A DNA stretch of 64,000 nucleotides from Acephala macrosclerotiorum (taxonomy: Eukaryota > Ascomycota > Leotiomycetes > Helotiales > Mollisiaceae). This document shows, piece after piece, positions 23,400 through 35,126 of this stretch. How positions within the stretch are numbered: position 1 is the stretch's first letter; each line of letters begins with the position of its first letter. The position numbers and the translations under genes were made by a program. The notes below the pieces were generated by a model. It was not told the origin of the DNA, made no database searches, and saw only the letters and a program-made list of their open reading frames with translations. The stretch covers positions 114,100-178,099 of the forward strand of contig MU119304.1 of assembly GCA_014904845.1 (NCBI GenBank), written 5' to 3'.

Positions 23400-24068
23400 G
23401 TTGGCGGGGTTGACTGTTGTCGAACTGAAGAATCGGCGTAGGAACGAAATGGTGGGCAACTGTTTATGGGGTTGACTTTGGGAGACGGGTATTCTTATTC
23501 TTATAGGATTATGGGAAGCGAGGGGCAATGAGATCTGTTTGCAGTGAATTGCGAATGCGCCAGTAATTTGGATTAGTGATAACGATTGGAAGCTGTTGCT
23601 TGGGGGTTGCGGAATTTGACGCTTTCGGCAATGACGCAAGGGTCTCGCCTTCCCAAACGTCTCTTGCTTTGTCAGCCATACTCGGGGACTTTGATCCTTG
23701 GTAATTGGAGAGCTGCAAGCCATCGCTTTGCTGGCAGATTCGATCACCATGGTCAGCATTTGGAATTAAGACAATGATTCCATGAGACTGTTCTATCCTT
23801 CTAGAGTCATTCAACTCTAAGACAATCTAAAACAATGGCTTCAATCGGACTAGAAATGTTTTATTGATACTCCCGTGATCTTATCGCATATCGTGATACC
23901 GCTCCGAAAAATATCCCGGAGATTTCACAGCTTTCTCGCTTCTCCAAAACCAGTTGTCCTCGAGTCAAGGTTGGACATCCGACGATCAATTCACAACCCC
24001 ACCTGACTCGAAGAAGCAACGAAGACAAAAGACAGGTCCTATAGCAGGACAATCAAGATTTAGACAAG
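23400..24068. other. Divergent intergenic region
   Basis: Shared promoter space of glutaredoxin (left) and the BAG-domain gene (right). The first ~60 bases continue the glutaredoxin frame as a possible presequence. No other coding signal. Confidence 0.5.
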
Positions 24069-25235
24069 GTGGCTTCCTCCAGTGCTCTAGCATCGCAAGG
24101 TGCCACCCTGTCTTCCGTCCTCCAACATCTGCCTGACTCTCTGCAGTCCTACCTCGACACCTCCCTCCAGACTCTCCAGACTGCATATTCCTCCCTTCCT
24201 CCCAGCACGCAGAACTATATCTCTACTGCTGCCAAGTACACGCATCTCGATAGCGTTTCCCCCGAGACAACGCTCGTTAGCAGCATCGTCCTTCTGCTCA
24301 CTACCGTTTTCGCAGTCTCAATGAGCGGTTGGGGCCGCTCGTTTTGGGGCGGATCGAATTCACGCTTCTCGCCGTTTGGGAGCAGATCTTATCCACCAAA
24401 TGTCACTGATGAAGATTACTCCTACATTACTTCCGAAGATTTAGCCCACCCGAATCGCACATACGATCCCAATGCCAGACCTCCACCGCCGTCCTTGGCG
24501 GCTGAGGACGATGTGGTTTTGATCAAGAGCAAGGGTGTTACATATCCAGTCAAGTTCCCAGCATATAGTATTGGAGATGGGAAACTACAAGTGCGGGATC
24601 TGAAGGAGAGAGCGGCGGCTGTCATGGACTTGCCGAGTGGAAAGATGGTCAAGCTGTTGTACAAGGGTCAAACGCTGAAGGAAGACTTCAAGCCATGCCG
24701 AGACTACAGCTTGAAGAACCACAGCGAGGTTCTATGTATAGTTGGAGATGTACCACCAGAGGAGAGCGGCGACTCAGAAGACGACGATAGCGAAGCTGTC
24801 GGATCCGGGCCAGCGAAAAAGAAGCGAAATCGAGGAAAGAAGGGAAAGAAGGCTCAGGCCAAGAAGAAGGATGATAAGAAGGGAGAGCCAAATCTATCTC
24901 CAGGAGACGGAACAAGTACCGGTGCCTCCAGAACCGTTTCGCCAGCACCACCATCATCAGCACCAAAGACAGCAAGCGAGAAGCTGAACGCCATCTCCTC
25001 CCATTTCCACACCAAGATCCTCCCCCTCTGTGTACAATACACCGCCGCCCCACCCGAAGACCCCAAGAAGAGAGCTTTCGAGCACGCGAAACTCACCGAG
25101 ACGATCATGAACGAGGTTCTCTTGAAAACAGATGCCGTCGAGACAGACGATCCGGAAGTTAAGGAGAAGAGAAGAGCTTTGGTCCGGGAGACCCAGGGCG
25201 TCCTGAATGGATTGGATGCCAAGAAGGCTGAATAA
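24069..25235 (+). CDS. Membrane-anchored BAG-domain Hsp70 co-chaperone with ubiquitin-like domain
   Basis: The 388-residue frame has an N-terminal helical region, a membrane helix ([20 protein letters not shown], about 69-88), a ubiquitin-like domain (about 145-228, [16 protein letters not shown] then [12 protein letters not shown]), a Lys-rich linker ([18 protein letters not shown]) and a C-terminal BAG domain (about 303-385). BAG domains promote nucleotide release from Hsp70. The membrane anchor recalls yeast Snl1 and fission-yeast Bag102, so an ER/nuclear-envelope site is inferred. Oddity: the first codon in the expected place is GTG (24069), with an in-frame TAG 27 bases upstream. The first in-frame ATG falls inside the membrane helix and would destroy it. 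Either an upstream exon supplies the ATG, GTG is used, or the ATG has mutated. Confidence 0.85.
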   Translation: MASSSALASQGATLSSVLQHLPDSLQSYLDTSLQTLQTAYSSLPPSTQNYISTAAKYTHLDSVSPETTLVSSIVLLLTTVFAVSMSGWGRSFWGGSNSRFSPFGSRSYPPNVTDEDYSYITSEDLAHPNRTYDPNARPPPPSLAAEDDVVLIKSKGVTYPVKFPAYSIGDGKLQVRDLKERAAAVMDLPSGKMVKLLYKGQTLKEDFKPCRDYSLKNHSEVLCIVGDVPPEESGDSEDDDSEAVGSGPAKKKRNRGKKGKKAQAKKKDDKKGEPNLSPGDGTSTGASRTVSPAPPSSAPKTASEKLNAISSHFHTKILPLCVQYTAAPPEDPKKRAFEHAKLTETIMNEVLLKTDAVETDDPEVKEKRRALVRETQGVLNGLDAKKAE

Positions 25236-26321
25236 TTTGTTTCTATTAGAGGGTGGACATTTTACGAATTCTTTTGCTTCGGTATGGGCATCTGCATCAG
25301 GGTGGATCTCCTTCAGAGGCAGAGGATGCCTCGTGATTACACGGCTGAGCATGGCGTTTTTGAGACGATTGACAATTGTGACTGTGGTTGTAGTTGCATG
25401 GGTAGGGCATAGTCATGTTAGGGATACTTGCCTCATCTAGAATACTAATCGTCTGCCTGATATTTGCCTGGGTTCATGTTTCAGTTCATCTTTTCACATC
25501 TATTTCTTGGGCAATATGTCCACGAACATGTTGTTATCGTTATTGTCATCTACCGATTATCGAATAAGGGGACTCAATTCTGAAGAGGTCGAATTGGTTC
25601 CAAAGCTGGCCATTATAGGTGTGGCAGATCTGCGGCGGCGAATGCCCGACTCTTCCCATACGAGCCCCCACCAAATTCTCACCATCCTTAGTGAAGTCAC
25701 TATATGTTTGTCTCAGATGCTTCAAACGAAGGAGTGACGTTAGGACGGCGCTGTGTTCACGCTCACAGATAGAGACAGGTACTGCAAGACTTCGATCGAT
25801 TCGGTGAAGGACTGAGCTTTGAAGCTATATAATCACAGACCACAGGTGGAATGGAAAACTCTTCGTCAGGCGCAATATCTCCAAGACCTTTCCCCGGATC
25901 TTGATTGAAAGTGATTTCCTCTCGTAAGGTGAATATTCTCCTTGCTCCTGTAGAAGAGTATGCCCGCAACTCTACTGCATCACAACATAACACAACAACG
26001 ACAACAACATCAAATGGACAAACTCATAAATTAGTTACATCAACAGAATAAATAAAATCATTTGAGCTTTGACATTATCTCTCAATATCGTGATTTCGAT
26101 CAATTTTCTAGAATCAAGGGTTGTGTGCCCTGACGCGGCTCCGAAAATTAAGCGAAACGCTAAGTGGCTTTAGCGCGAGCACCAACTTGACTTGCACTCG
26201 CGATATTTGCACGCATTCAAGAACGACAACGACAAATTCGACAGCCTCGACCATCACGAAGGTAAGAGGATACCGACGCCCTTCCGACAATTGTCTTCTA
26301 ATTCCCGATTAGTAGGACAAG
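25236..26321. other. Intergenic region with uL13 promoter
   Basis: About 1.1 kb. I see no coding signal. The 3' end, with C/T- and CA-rich sequence before the ATG at 26322, should be the ribosomal-protein promoter and leader. Confidence 0.5.
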
Positions 26322-27275
26322 ATGTCGACTTTCGAGTCCTCCGTAAGTCGCTCCCGCCACCGCCGCAAGCCCGCGAAGAATCAACATCGAGAAGGGTTTT
26401 CTTGGGCTCAGGATTGAGGATATAAGGACGATGGATGCTGATTGTGGTGTGTCCGATAGATTACGATCGATGGCAAGGGTCACCTCCTTGGTCGGCTGGC
26501 CAGCACCGTGGCTAAGCAATTGCTCAACGGTCAGAAGATCGTCGTTGTGCGATGCGAGGCCTTGAACATCTCTGGAGAGTTCTTCCGCAGCAAGCGTACG
26601 TTCAACATCTACTACTCGCGATCTTTGGAATTAGAGGAGCTGGAATCAATAAGCGCAAATGGGACACCGGGACAAGATGGCTGACTTGGGCCCGATTATA
26701 GTAAAGTACCACGCCTACCTCCGAAAGATGACCCGATACAACCCAACCCGAGGAGGTACGTTATCATCAGCTCGATTTCAAAGCGCTGTCTTCGTCGGCG
26801 CAAATAGCAGCTGACTCGATATAGGTCCTTTCCATTTCCGTGCTCCCTCGAGAATCTTCTACAAGACCGTCCGTGGCATGATTCCCCACAAGACCGCTCG
26901 TGGTGCCGCTGCTATGGAGAGACTCAAGGTATTCGAGGGTGTCCCACCACCATACGACAAGGTCAAGCGAGTTGTGGTTCCCCAAGCACTGAGAGTGTTG
27001 AGATTGAAGCCCGGCCGCAAGTACTGCACGGTTGGCAGACTTTCCCACGAGGTCGGCTGGAAGTACCAGGACGTTGTTGCTAGGTCAGTGGTTCTGGGAT
27101 GGTTGAAGATGGAATTGGCAGCTGACTGTGATGCAGACTTGAGGAGAGAAGAAAGGTTAAGGGTGCGGCATACTACGAGCGCAAGAAGGCTGCACGAAGA
27201 CAACTATCGGAAGCCCAGAAGAGCGCGAAGGTTGACGACAAGACCAAGAAGCAATTGGCTGAGTACGGCTACTAG
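26322..27275 (+). CDS. RPL16: 60S ribosomal protein uL13 (L16/L13a)
   Basis: Five exons: 26322-26342, 26460-26595, 26702-26755, 26825-27083, 27137-27275 (202 aa, all phases agree). The first exon is only 21 nt. The protein reads [80 protein letters not shown], then a basic C-terminal helix. This is a full-length eukaryotic uL13 that binds 25S rRNA in the large subunit. Intron richness near the 5' end is usual for fungal ribosomal protein genes. Confidence 0.97.
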
Positions 27276-28286
27276 ACAGCATGGCGTTATTGATTTCGCA
27301 GCATCGTCTGGATGGTTGGGATTTGGGCTGTTCTTCTGTTTTCTCTTTTCGACTCGCAACACACCAATCGTCAATGCTCTGTTCAACCCATTGCGGGGAG
27401 AACACCCAGAGCTGGTTCATCACAATCATACAGCGTTTGGAGGGTTTTGCTATCACGGAAAAAAGGGATCAATCATGCTGGGTCCTCTGCTGTGTATAAG
27501 CTCTCGTCTTGCATGCTGCCGATAGGGAAATGAAACCTACGAATAAGAATAATACTGGGCATGGTTGCTAGTGAGTAGACGTGGGAGATATGATGCCGAA
27601 TGATACCAGGATTCCCTCTGCCACAAGAAGCTCCCGAGGCCGCCTTTCTGACTTCCTAATGTCCCTCCGTGATCAGGATTCCATATATCGTTTGTAGCCA
27701 GCACAAGCCCCATCTCAAAGATCTCCCTTCTACCCAATTCTCACCTTCTTGACCACTTCACCTCTAGCAGCCATGTGCAGCTATGTTCCTCTCCCGCATG
27801 CCTCTCTCAAATAAAGTTTATAGACTCCCCAGCATCAATGAAATATTCTCAGCCTTGCATCAAATCTCTCCATCACCAAACCATCCTCCAATCGGCAAGC
27901 GCATGCTCGAAGTCTACGTAGTACACCGATCCCGGCTCCATTCGCCCTTCAACCGAGGAAGTCTTCCCCGAGCGGAACGGAGCCCGCCCACTACCCCACA
28001 CGAAGTTAGCAGCCAATCTCACCTCAGATTGCCGGGGATGAGCTCCTTTAGATGCATAAGTACCTAAGGGCGCCGGCAACGGCAATAGCTGATGACATTG
28101 ATCTATTCTTCGCACCTTAAAGTTTCTTTTTCTCCCCCTAATATATTAACTGGTTTGCTTGACGTCCATTAAGAGAAGCAGAGAGACCTCTTGTTGCAGC
28201 AGTGACTTGGTGGCTTGAAGTGTGGTACATCAATTCCGCATCAACAACTCTTTTTTCTTTTTCCCTCCAACAATAAACACACCAAA
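27276..28286. other. Intergenic region
   Basis: About 1 kb between two rightward genes; only chance ORFs. The A- and C-rich leader immediately before 28287 fits a fungal 5' UTR. Confidence 0.5.
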
Positions 28287-30210
28287 ATGTCCTCACCAAC
28301 CTCCCGCCTCCAAAAACTCGCCGCACACTTCCTCCCCTCCTCCACCCCCTCTCCTAACCCTCAGTCTCCCACCCCTTCCAACCAACCACACATCCACCAA
28401 CTCTCCCCGACCTTCTTCCTCCCTCGAGCCGCTGAAATCGAACCAGACGCCGAAGCAATCTTCCACGTAACAGCAAATGGAAAGGTGTTGAGAAGGAGCT
28501 ATATCGAGTTTGCGGATCGGGCGAGAGGGTTGGCGTATTTTTTGAGGAAGAAGGGGTGGAAACGGGTGGGGATTTTAGCACCAAATACGCCGGCGTTTTT
28601 GGAGGCTATTTTTGGAATTGCTGCTGCTGGTGGTGAGTTCTTTTTTCCTGCTGGTTGAACGATTGTTGTGCTGGTGAGGAGGATCCGGGGAAGCGGGGCT
28701 GGGCGACGGAGCTCTACGACAGGAATTGTGGAGAATTGGACTGATTTTCTACAGCCGTGAATGTCGCAGTCAATTACAGGCTAAAGACAGAAGACATTTC
28801 CTACATCTTCACATTCTCAGAAGTCGATGTCATAATCGTGGACCAGGAATACATCCATCTCCTAGACGACTTCCAAAAACAGAAACCGAATGTACCCTTC
28901 ATAATCGACACAGATCACGATGCTACTGCAGGAGCACTATCAGGGCCTTTCGACGAAGCAGTTTTGGAAGGACTGAACTATGATCATTCACAAGGAAATA
29001 AGGGGTGGTCAGGCCTCCAGGCCCAATGCGAGGATGAGAACGACACAATCGCTATCCCATTCACCAGTGGCACGACTGCGAAACCAAAAGGAGTCGTCTA
29101 CACACATCGAGGAGCATATCTGGCAGCGCTAGGGAATGTCATTGAAAGCGGTTTGAATTACCAAACCGGGCGCTGCGGCTACCTATGGACATTACCCATG
29201 TTCCACGCCATGGGCTGGACATTCCCCTGGGCCATCACAGCAGTCCGAGGAACCCACTATTGTCTTCGAAAAATCGACTACCCCTTGATCTGGAAACTCC
29301 TCAAAACAGAAAACATCACTCACTTCAACGCCGCACCCACCGTCAACACGTTACTCTGCGCTTCAAAAGAAGCTGCCAAACTAGAGAAGCCTGTTCGAGT
29401 AACCGTAGCCGCATCACCACCAACGGCCCACCTCTTCGAACAAATGACAAACCTAAACCTCTTCCCCGTCCACGTCTACGGACTTACAGAAACATACGGC
29501 CCCATCACAAAAGGCTACCACATGCCAATCTGGGAAGAACTCCCAATCAAGGAGAAATATGCCCGCATGGCGCGCCAAGGGCACGGCTTCATCACCGGTC
29601 TTCCAATACGGATCATTAAACCTGATCAACCGGAAGGTGTGTTGATAGATGTTAAGAAAGATGGAAAGGAGATAGGAGAGATTATCCTTTTTGGGAATAT
29701 TTGTGCGAAGGAGTATTTGAAGGATGAGGAGGCGACGAGGAAGTTGTTTGCTGGGGGTGGATTACATTCGGGGGATTTGGCGGTTTGGCATGAGGATGGG
29801 AGTGCGCAGATTTTGGATCGGGCGAAGGATATTATTATCTCTGGTATGGTTTCATACTCATTGCTGCATCAATATCTTGGTACTAATTCGCTCAATCAGG
29901 CGGAGAAAACATCTCCTCCGTAGCCCTCGAAAGCATGCTAGTCCAACACCCCGACGTCCTCGAAGCCGGCGTCGTTTCCGTCCCCGATTCCCACTGGGGC
30001 GAGCGTCCCAAAGCGTTCATCACCGTCCAGCAAGGCAAGACATTGAAAGGAGAGGACTTAATTGAGTGGGCGAAACATGAGAGTGCGATTAGTAAGTTTA
30101 TGGTTCCGAGGGAGGTGGAGATCGTAGAGGAGTTACCAAAGACTAGTACGGGGAAGGTGAAGAAGAATGTTTTGAGGAAGTGGGCGAAGGGGGATTATAG
30201 TGAGAAATGA
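28287..30210 (+). CDS. Acyl-CoA synthetase-like AMP-dependent ligase
   Basis: Exons 28287-28632, 28755-29843 and 29900-30210 give 581 aa. It has all ANL-superfamily core motifs: the phosphate loop FTSGTTAKPKGVVYTHRG (about residue 220), VYGLTETYGP, the hinge region HSGDLAVWHEDGSAQILDR followed by SGGENISSVALE (built across the second intron), and the C-terminal catalytic lysine in KTSTGKVKKNVLRKWA. It activates a carboxylic acid with ATP to an acyl-adenylate and then the CoA thioester. It resembles plant-type acyl-activating enzymes for short/medium or branched acids; the exact substrate is not readable. It ends in DYSEK, so it has no peroxisomal SKL signal and no carrier domain. No biosynthetic partner is adjacent. 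Confidence 0.92.
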
Positions 30211-30763
30211 ATGGGGGATGGGAGGGGAGGTGATAGATGGGGAATGGCGTTTGGAAATATAAGTGTGGAGTTGGCGAACTTTGGGAGGGAGAGTTGATCT
30301 CTTGCTAGAAGTCACTGAGTCTATCCAAGAGGTGGTTGACTCATCGTCCCTAGCATATTTAACACATTGCAATCAAACATGTTTCACTAAGTCCTGGGGC
30401 ATTTGCGCATGAAGTCATAGCAAGGCAGCCCCAAAGGTGCATCCACTTCAATCGAGAAAAACTGTCGATTGTCTCCACATAGCCTCGGGGGCTTTCAAAA
30501 TCATCTGAAACACACCAAGCTTCGAAACCAAGCCTCAATTTGGTACACTATGTCATGATCTGAGAGGTTTTATTTGTATTCTTCGTCTTCCGCATATTTT
30601 GTTCAGAAGTCTTTATCACCCAGTCCCTATCACCCAAATATTCGCTGCATACTTGCCTCAAAAGTCCCGACTACCATCATTCATAGTAAGGGTCAGGTCT
30701 GTTTGATATTAGGATCGCAGATTTGCTTGAGATACTCACAAAGAGAAGTTGTTTATATTTTTT
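30211..30763. other. Intergenic stretch
   Basis: No coding signal; contains the 3' flank of the ligase and of the decayed membrane-protein gene on the other strand. Confidence 0.45.
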
Positions 30764-31359
30764 CTATAGATGTAATATAACTTCTGACCACTGTGTATCG
30801 TAGGTTTGTGTCGACAGCTGCCTCAAGGAAACAATAGCATCAGTTACCAAAAAGGCTCTCGCAAAAATATAAAGAAGACCGCAAGTTGTGGCTGTACGCC
30901 ATACACAATATACTCGATCCATAGCGCTTGAAACGCTATGAATCTATCCCAATATATACTTACCCAAGGGCTGATAGCGCTGAAAATGTTCATCAGCAGC
31001 CAGAGAAGTCCAGAATACGCGATGTGTACAGAAGATAAGCGCCATAATTGTTGCTCAACCCGAGTAGGGAATAATTCGTGCCAGGCGGCGATGTGCACTC
31101 CGCCGTAAGCCATAGTCGCAAACTAAAGAGTCACACCTACCAACTCGCCTCCAAGACCGGGCAGCAAGAAGTCAGAAGGCCAGTTGCGAGCCTGACGAAC
31201 CACCATTTGTTCAATGAGAGACTCATAAGTGGGAGTCTCTGTAATGCTTGGATCCTCCGACTCGGACCTTGATCTGCTAAAGCGGGCTTTCACTGCAGGA
31301 TGTCTGGACCGCAGCTGCAGCAAGCCTGTGTCGCGTCTTACGCAGAGCTGCGTTATCAT
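30764..31359 (-). pseudogene. Decayed fungal multi-pass membrane protein fragment
   Basis: One frame from 31359 to 30844 has a single in-frame TAG at 31123-31125. The segment after it (FATMAYGGVHIAAWHELFPTRVEQQLWRLS, here split by no further stop) matches a widespread fungal membrane family of unknown function with a 'YGGxHxxAW..F....E...WR.S' signature. The TAG is one C-to-T step from CAG in a CpA context. A second part, YIFARAFLVTDAIVSLRQLS, ending at a stop near 30764, lies in another frame behind a GTAAGT donor at 30963. No phase-correct acceptor was found, so an indel is likely too. The expected N-terminal half is not recognisable upstream. Confidence 0.55.
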
Positions 31360-32014
31360 AATTAGGCTCCGGGGTCCAGCCCATCTTCAACTTGCGATTG
31401 ACTGTTTTCCGGGAATCTAAATGCGGGGCGGGCCGGAGCTGCAAATCCGAAGGGCCAATCATGGATGTTGGTCTGTGTCGAGGATATCGCAGGCGCCATA
31501 AATATTGCAAAAGCTCGACAGGGGAGAAGAACAGGAGTACGAAGTTCCGACAAAATATAAAGATCTAGAGGAAGATGAACGAGATGACGGTAGGGCGCGA
31601 AATCGATCAACCTATATTGCTTCCCATTTTATCGCCTTTACGGCCATCATTGGAGCCCCTCTGCAGGCAAGGCAGCGCCTGCTCACGCCCGAGTATGCCC
31701 ACGGTGGTCGGGCCGGAATTGCTACATGCAGCTGAGTGATCAATCTCCCACGTCGAGTTACGAATACCAATCTGTGTTGCTTCAATGTTGGTGGCTGTTT
31801 CTGCCCGTCTGAGGCGTAAATTTGTACTTCCAGTCACACGACGCGCCCGACTGAATCCTACATTTGAGGGGCCGACAGAAGTCCTCTCAAGATCACTTTG
31901 CATTTCTTCAGGGCTCGTCCTTTGAAATCTGCGGCCAAGTCTTTGACTCCACGAATTTCCTAGATTAAGTTGACTTTTCCAAGTGTTTAACTGTCCTCAT
32001 GACCAACAGCAGAG
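31360..32014. other. Intergenic stretch
   Basis: No convincing coding signal on either strand. May contain eroded N-terminal sequence of the membrane-protein pseudogene. The last part is the PAQR promoter. Confidence 0.4.
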
Positions 32015-33315
32015 ATGATACCTAACATTCAACATGGTCCCGACGACCATAAACAACAGAAACAGCAGATGCTGCTTAAACGGTGGGATGAACTTCGTAC
32101 GTCTCTCAAAATCATTAATGGCACCGACTCACTGATTTCAACAGCGCTCTGGCAGCAGTAAAGACCTCTTTCTAATCAAATCGCAACAAGACAATGAATT
32201 GCGGGACAGCTAATCGGAATAGGGAGGACAACCACTTTGTAGAGACTGGATACCGGTGAGTCGGCCCCTACACCATCTCTCCGACCAAGTCTTACATGAC
32301 AAAGGTCAGCTTCTGGGTCATTGAGAAAATCCTTCGAGAGCTGGGGCTATCTTCACAATGAGTCTGGTTGGTCGATTTTTTATTCCTCCGAAGTGCGAAA
32401 CTTCATTTGCTCACCATGGAACAGTCAACATATACTCTCATCTCATTGGGTCTGTCCTGTTCGTAGTCCTGCCAATCTACATTTTTAGAACAGAGATCCC
32501 GCTGCGATATAAAGTCGCGACCAGCGCCGACCTCGAGGTCTGTTCGATCTACTTCACTGGGGTTGCAATATGCTTTCTTCTTTCCGCAACGTTCGTTGGC
32601 ACTCTTCCCTGGTATCGTATTGAGTCACTCTCTAACCCTGATGCAGCTTCCATACAATCATGAATCATAGTCCGAAGATTGTTAAGTTGGGCATGCAGCT
32701 TGACTTCCAGGGAGTTATTCTACTCATGTGGGGGGCTACAGTACCACTGATATACTACAGGTTCTACTGCGATAAGAAACTACAGTTGGCGTACTGGTCA
32801 CTGGTATGAGCCCTGCCAAACTCATCCCCCAGATCGTTCAGCTTACAACCATCATTTCAGTTGTCAGCATTTGCAATAGCATGTTCAGTTGTCACGATGC
32901 AGCCCCGATTCAGTGACCCTTTTCTTCGGCCTATCCGCGCGGCAACATTTGGTAGCCTGGCCTTCTCGTCAATCATACCCGTAGTACATGGGATCATCAA
33001 ATATGGCTGGGCTCTACAAAGCCAGCGTATGGGTCTCAAATGGGTCTTGGCTACTTTGGGCCTGAATACTCTGGGCGCTTCAGCATACGCCATTAAGGTA
33101 CTAGCACCACACACCTACCTGTTCCTTTGTTAAAGCAACACTAAATCTATCTCCAGTTTCCCGAAAGATGGTTTAAAAAGACTTTCGATATCTTAGGTGC
33201 AAGTCACCAATGGCTCCATATAATGGTCGTACTCGCAGGTTTGGCCCACGTCATGGGAATTTTGACCGCGTTTGACTTCTTGCACGCTCATCCAAATGAG
33301 TGTAAAGTTCCCTAG
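32015..33315 (+). CDS. PAQR (adiponectin-receptor/haemolysin III) seven-helix membrane protein
   Basis: Eight exons: 32015-32096, 32145-32157, 32223-32255, 32305-32366, 32425-32590, 32647-32803, 32861-33097 and 33157-33315 (302 aa; every junction GT..AG and in phase). Exon 2 is only 13 nt. The assembled protein starts with LLKRWDELPLWQQEDNHFVE and a GYLHNESVNIYSHLIG block. It has the PAQR metal motifs: SATFH built across 32590/32647 (S-x3-H), LGMQLDFQGV, and ASHQWLH in the last exon (H-x3-H). Yeast members (Izh1-4) respond to zinc and sterol status and share the ceramidase-like fold with a zinc site between helices. An intact gene, though the raw ORFs look broken because the exons are short. 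Confidence 0.9.
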
Positions 33316-33930
33316 GTGGCCGCGTCTTGTAAGATGCGCAAGGTAGGTAGTGTTCGGATCAGGAACTAGTGTCATTGTTGTTTGTTGAACTGGCAAAGCA
33401 ATTCATAGAATACAATAGCTGGCCCTCACAATCAAGTACTCTCTCACGTTGGTCTGATAGATAGTTACATTAGAGGAAGTTCTGTCAGAATGTAGAATGT
33501 TAGCAGATTTAGACAATCTAAGGATGTATCTGCAAGTGCGTGAAGGCGCTGAGAGTTCTTTGGATGCTTTCAGTGGTTTTTGTTCCACTGTAACTCCTTT
33601 ATTTGCTCCGTCACAGTGCATTTGGGGGCCTGAAAGTAAGCAAGTCCATGCATGCCTTGACGTTTTTGTACGGCTGTTTGGTAATCTGACCTCTCAAGCG
33701 AGAGCTACATACGATTGCATTTCATCGGAAATCCAAGCCCATAATCAAAGCTCTTAGCTTAGGCCTTCGTGTACACTCGCCCCAGCGCCGAAGTCTGGCT
33801 TTGGTTCCGGCGTGGATTTGCTTCGAGTCTGTAAAAAAAGGGGGGGTTGACACCCCACGACAAACGTACAAGTAACAAAAGTTCGACTTCAACCGATCAT
33901 CAAAAGTAAAAGAAAAAGGTCTATAGGGAC
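33316..33930. other. Intergenic stretch
   Basis: No coding signal. A G7 run followed by TTGACACCCC at about 33,840-33,858 could form a small hairpin. Confidence 0.4.
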
Positions 33931-34118
33931 ACAAAGTAAATCTACTAGATTCATAGAACATTTCTCGGGATGTCATCCGCGGCATCCAGGGACATAAACT
34001 GATGGGGGCACCCCGCAGAACCTCGGCTTGAGAAAACTGTTCATTCCTGTAGGGGGGCTACTTTCAAACTTGTCAGGAACAGTTTCTCGTGCTAACAGGA
34101 AGATATTTGCTTATTTAG
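33931..34118 (+). repeat. Diverged direct repeat, copy 1
   Basis: About 190 bp that recurs almost exactly 1,000 bp downstream. Shared blocks in order: CTACTAGATTCATAGAA, CGGGATGT.ATCC, GGCAT.CAGGGA, GGGGGCACC, TGTTCATTCC, CTACTTT and TTTCTCGT, ending at GCTTATTTA. The copies differ by many substitutions and small gaps. Not coding; possibly solo-LTR relics or another short repeat family. Confidence 0.65.
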
Positions 34119-34582
34119 GGCCACACGGAGAGCTGTTGCTGTGACAGTGTTTGGGTGAGTGGACGGAGCGGTTGCTGAGAAGAATGTACTGAGGGCTTGG
34201 GCGAAAAGGGATCACTTACCAGCATTTGCATAATGGCTTTCAGAAACTTCCGAGTCCACAGAAAATTCTGAATTTAAAAGTCTATTTATTTTCTGAAGAC
34301 CAATGTTTGAGAAGATAAGGTGTTTTTGAGTTCCAGTAGTCAGTGGGCAAGAGATGTTGATGCAGCTGCAAGCGAGAGAATGAGGGGCTTGAAAACCATC
34401 ACATCACTTGCCAGAATATGATCGACTACTTGCCGAAAAGATTTAATTAAGTTCTTGGAGATACTAATACACGAATTCAATCCGCATTTATTAATGAATT
34501 CAAAGGAAATTCATAATTTGCCGTGGCATCGCACTGCTCATCGGACTCAGGCCCACGCTAAGGCTCACTTCGGCTCGCTTAA

Positions 34583-34855
34583 CGAGCCTGGGATCAAAAG
34601 TCTGTGTTTTATAGGGCTTCTCGCTAATAAATGAACGCTAAAACTAAATTTCGATTTTTAACTACGAAGTTAAATTAACTCGGATTTGCTTTATAAACCC
34701 ACCATAGCTTCCTATAAGTATCGCATTATAAGATTAAATGATTCTGATTTGTGCGGACTTTATAGTTTTAAAATGAAATCGTCGATTTTGGTTTTTGTCG
34801 CTTAAAAGTGCCTTAAAAAATGCCTGGAAAACACAGACTTATGATCCCAGGCTCG
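34583..34855. mobile_element. MITE, 273 bp, TAA target duplication
   Basis: Ends are inverted copies: CGAGCCTGGGATCA.AAGTCTGTGTTTT from 34583 and its complement ending at 34855 (28 bp with one mismatch). Flanked by TAA at 34580-34582 and 34856-34858, a TWA duplication typical of PIF/Harbinger. The interior is AT-rich and non-coding. It lies between the two ~190-bp direct repeats. Confidence 0.8.
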
Positions 34856-34930
34856 TAACTAGGGGAAAAACAGACGACGACGTACATACAGACAGCTTCC
34901 CTCCCAAAAAAGATAGAAATAATACAAACA

Positions 34931-35126
34931 CGAAGCAAAACCTACTAGATTCATAGAAAATTTTGCGGGATGTTATCCCCGGCATTCAGGGATGTAACCT
35001 GAACCCGGGGGCACCCGTAGCCTAGGCCTGAGAGGACGTGTTCATTCCAACAGGGTGACTACTTTTAAGCTTTGTCAACGGCCGATTTCTCGTCTTGACG
35101 AGAAAAAAAGTGCTTATTTAAATATA
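34931..35126 (+). repeat. Diverged direct repeat, copy 2
   Basis: Partner of the copy at 33,931-34,118, same orientation, same block order. It continues into CTTATTTAAATATA, where the two copies part. Confidence 0.65.

Noticed and set aside
26878..27525. Continuous 215-codon ORF over the fourth uL13 exon
   Set aside because: Correct for uL13 only up to 27083; beyond that it reads through an intron and out of frame. The spliced model gives the known C-terminus.
30844..31113. An independent 89-aa membrane protein gene
   Set aside because: The frame is open further upstream beyond one TAG and matches only part of a larger family, so it is a relic rather than a small gene.
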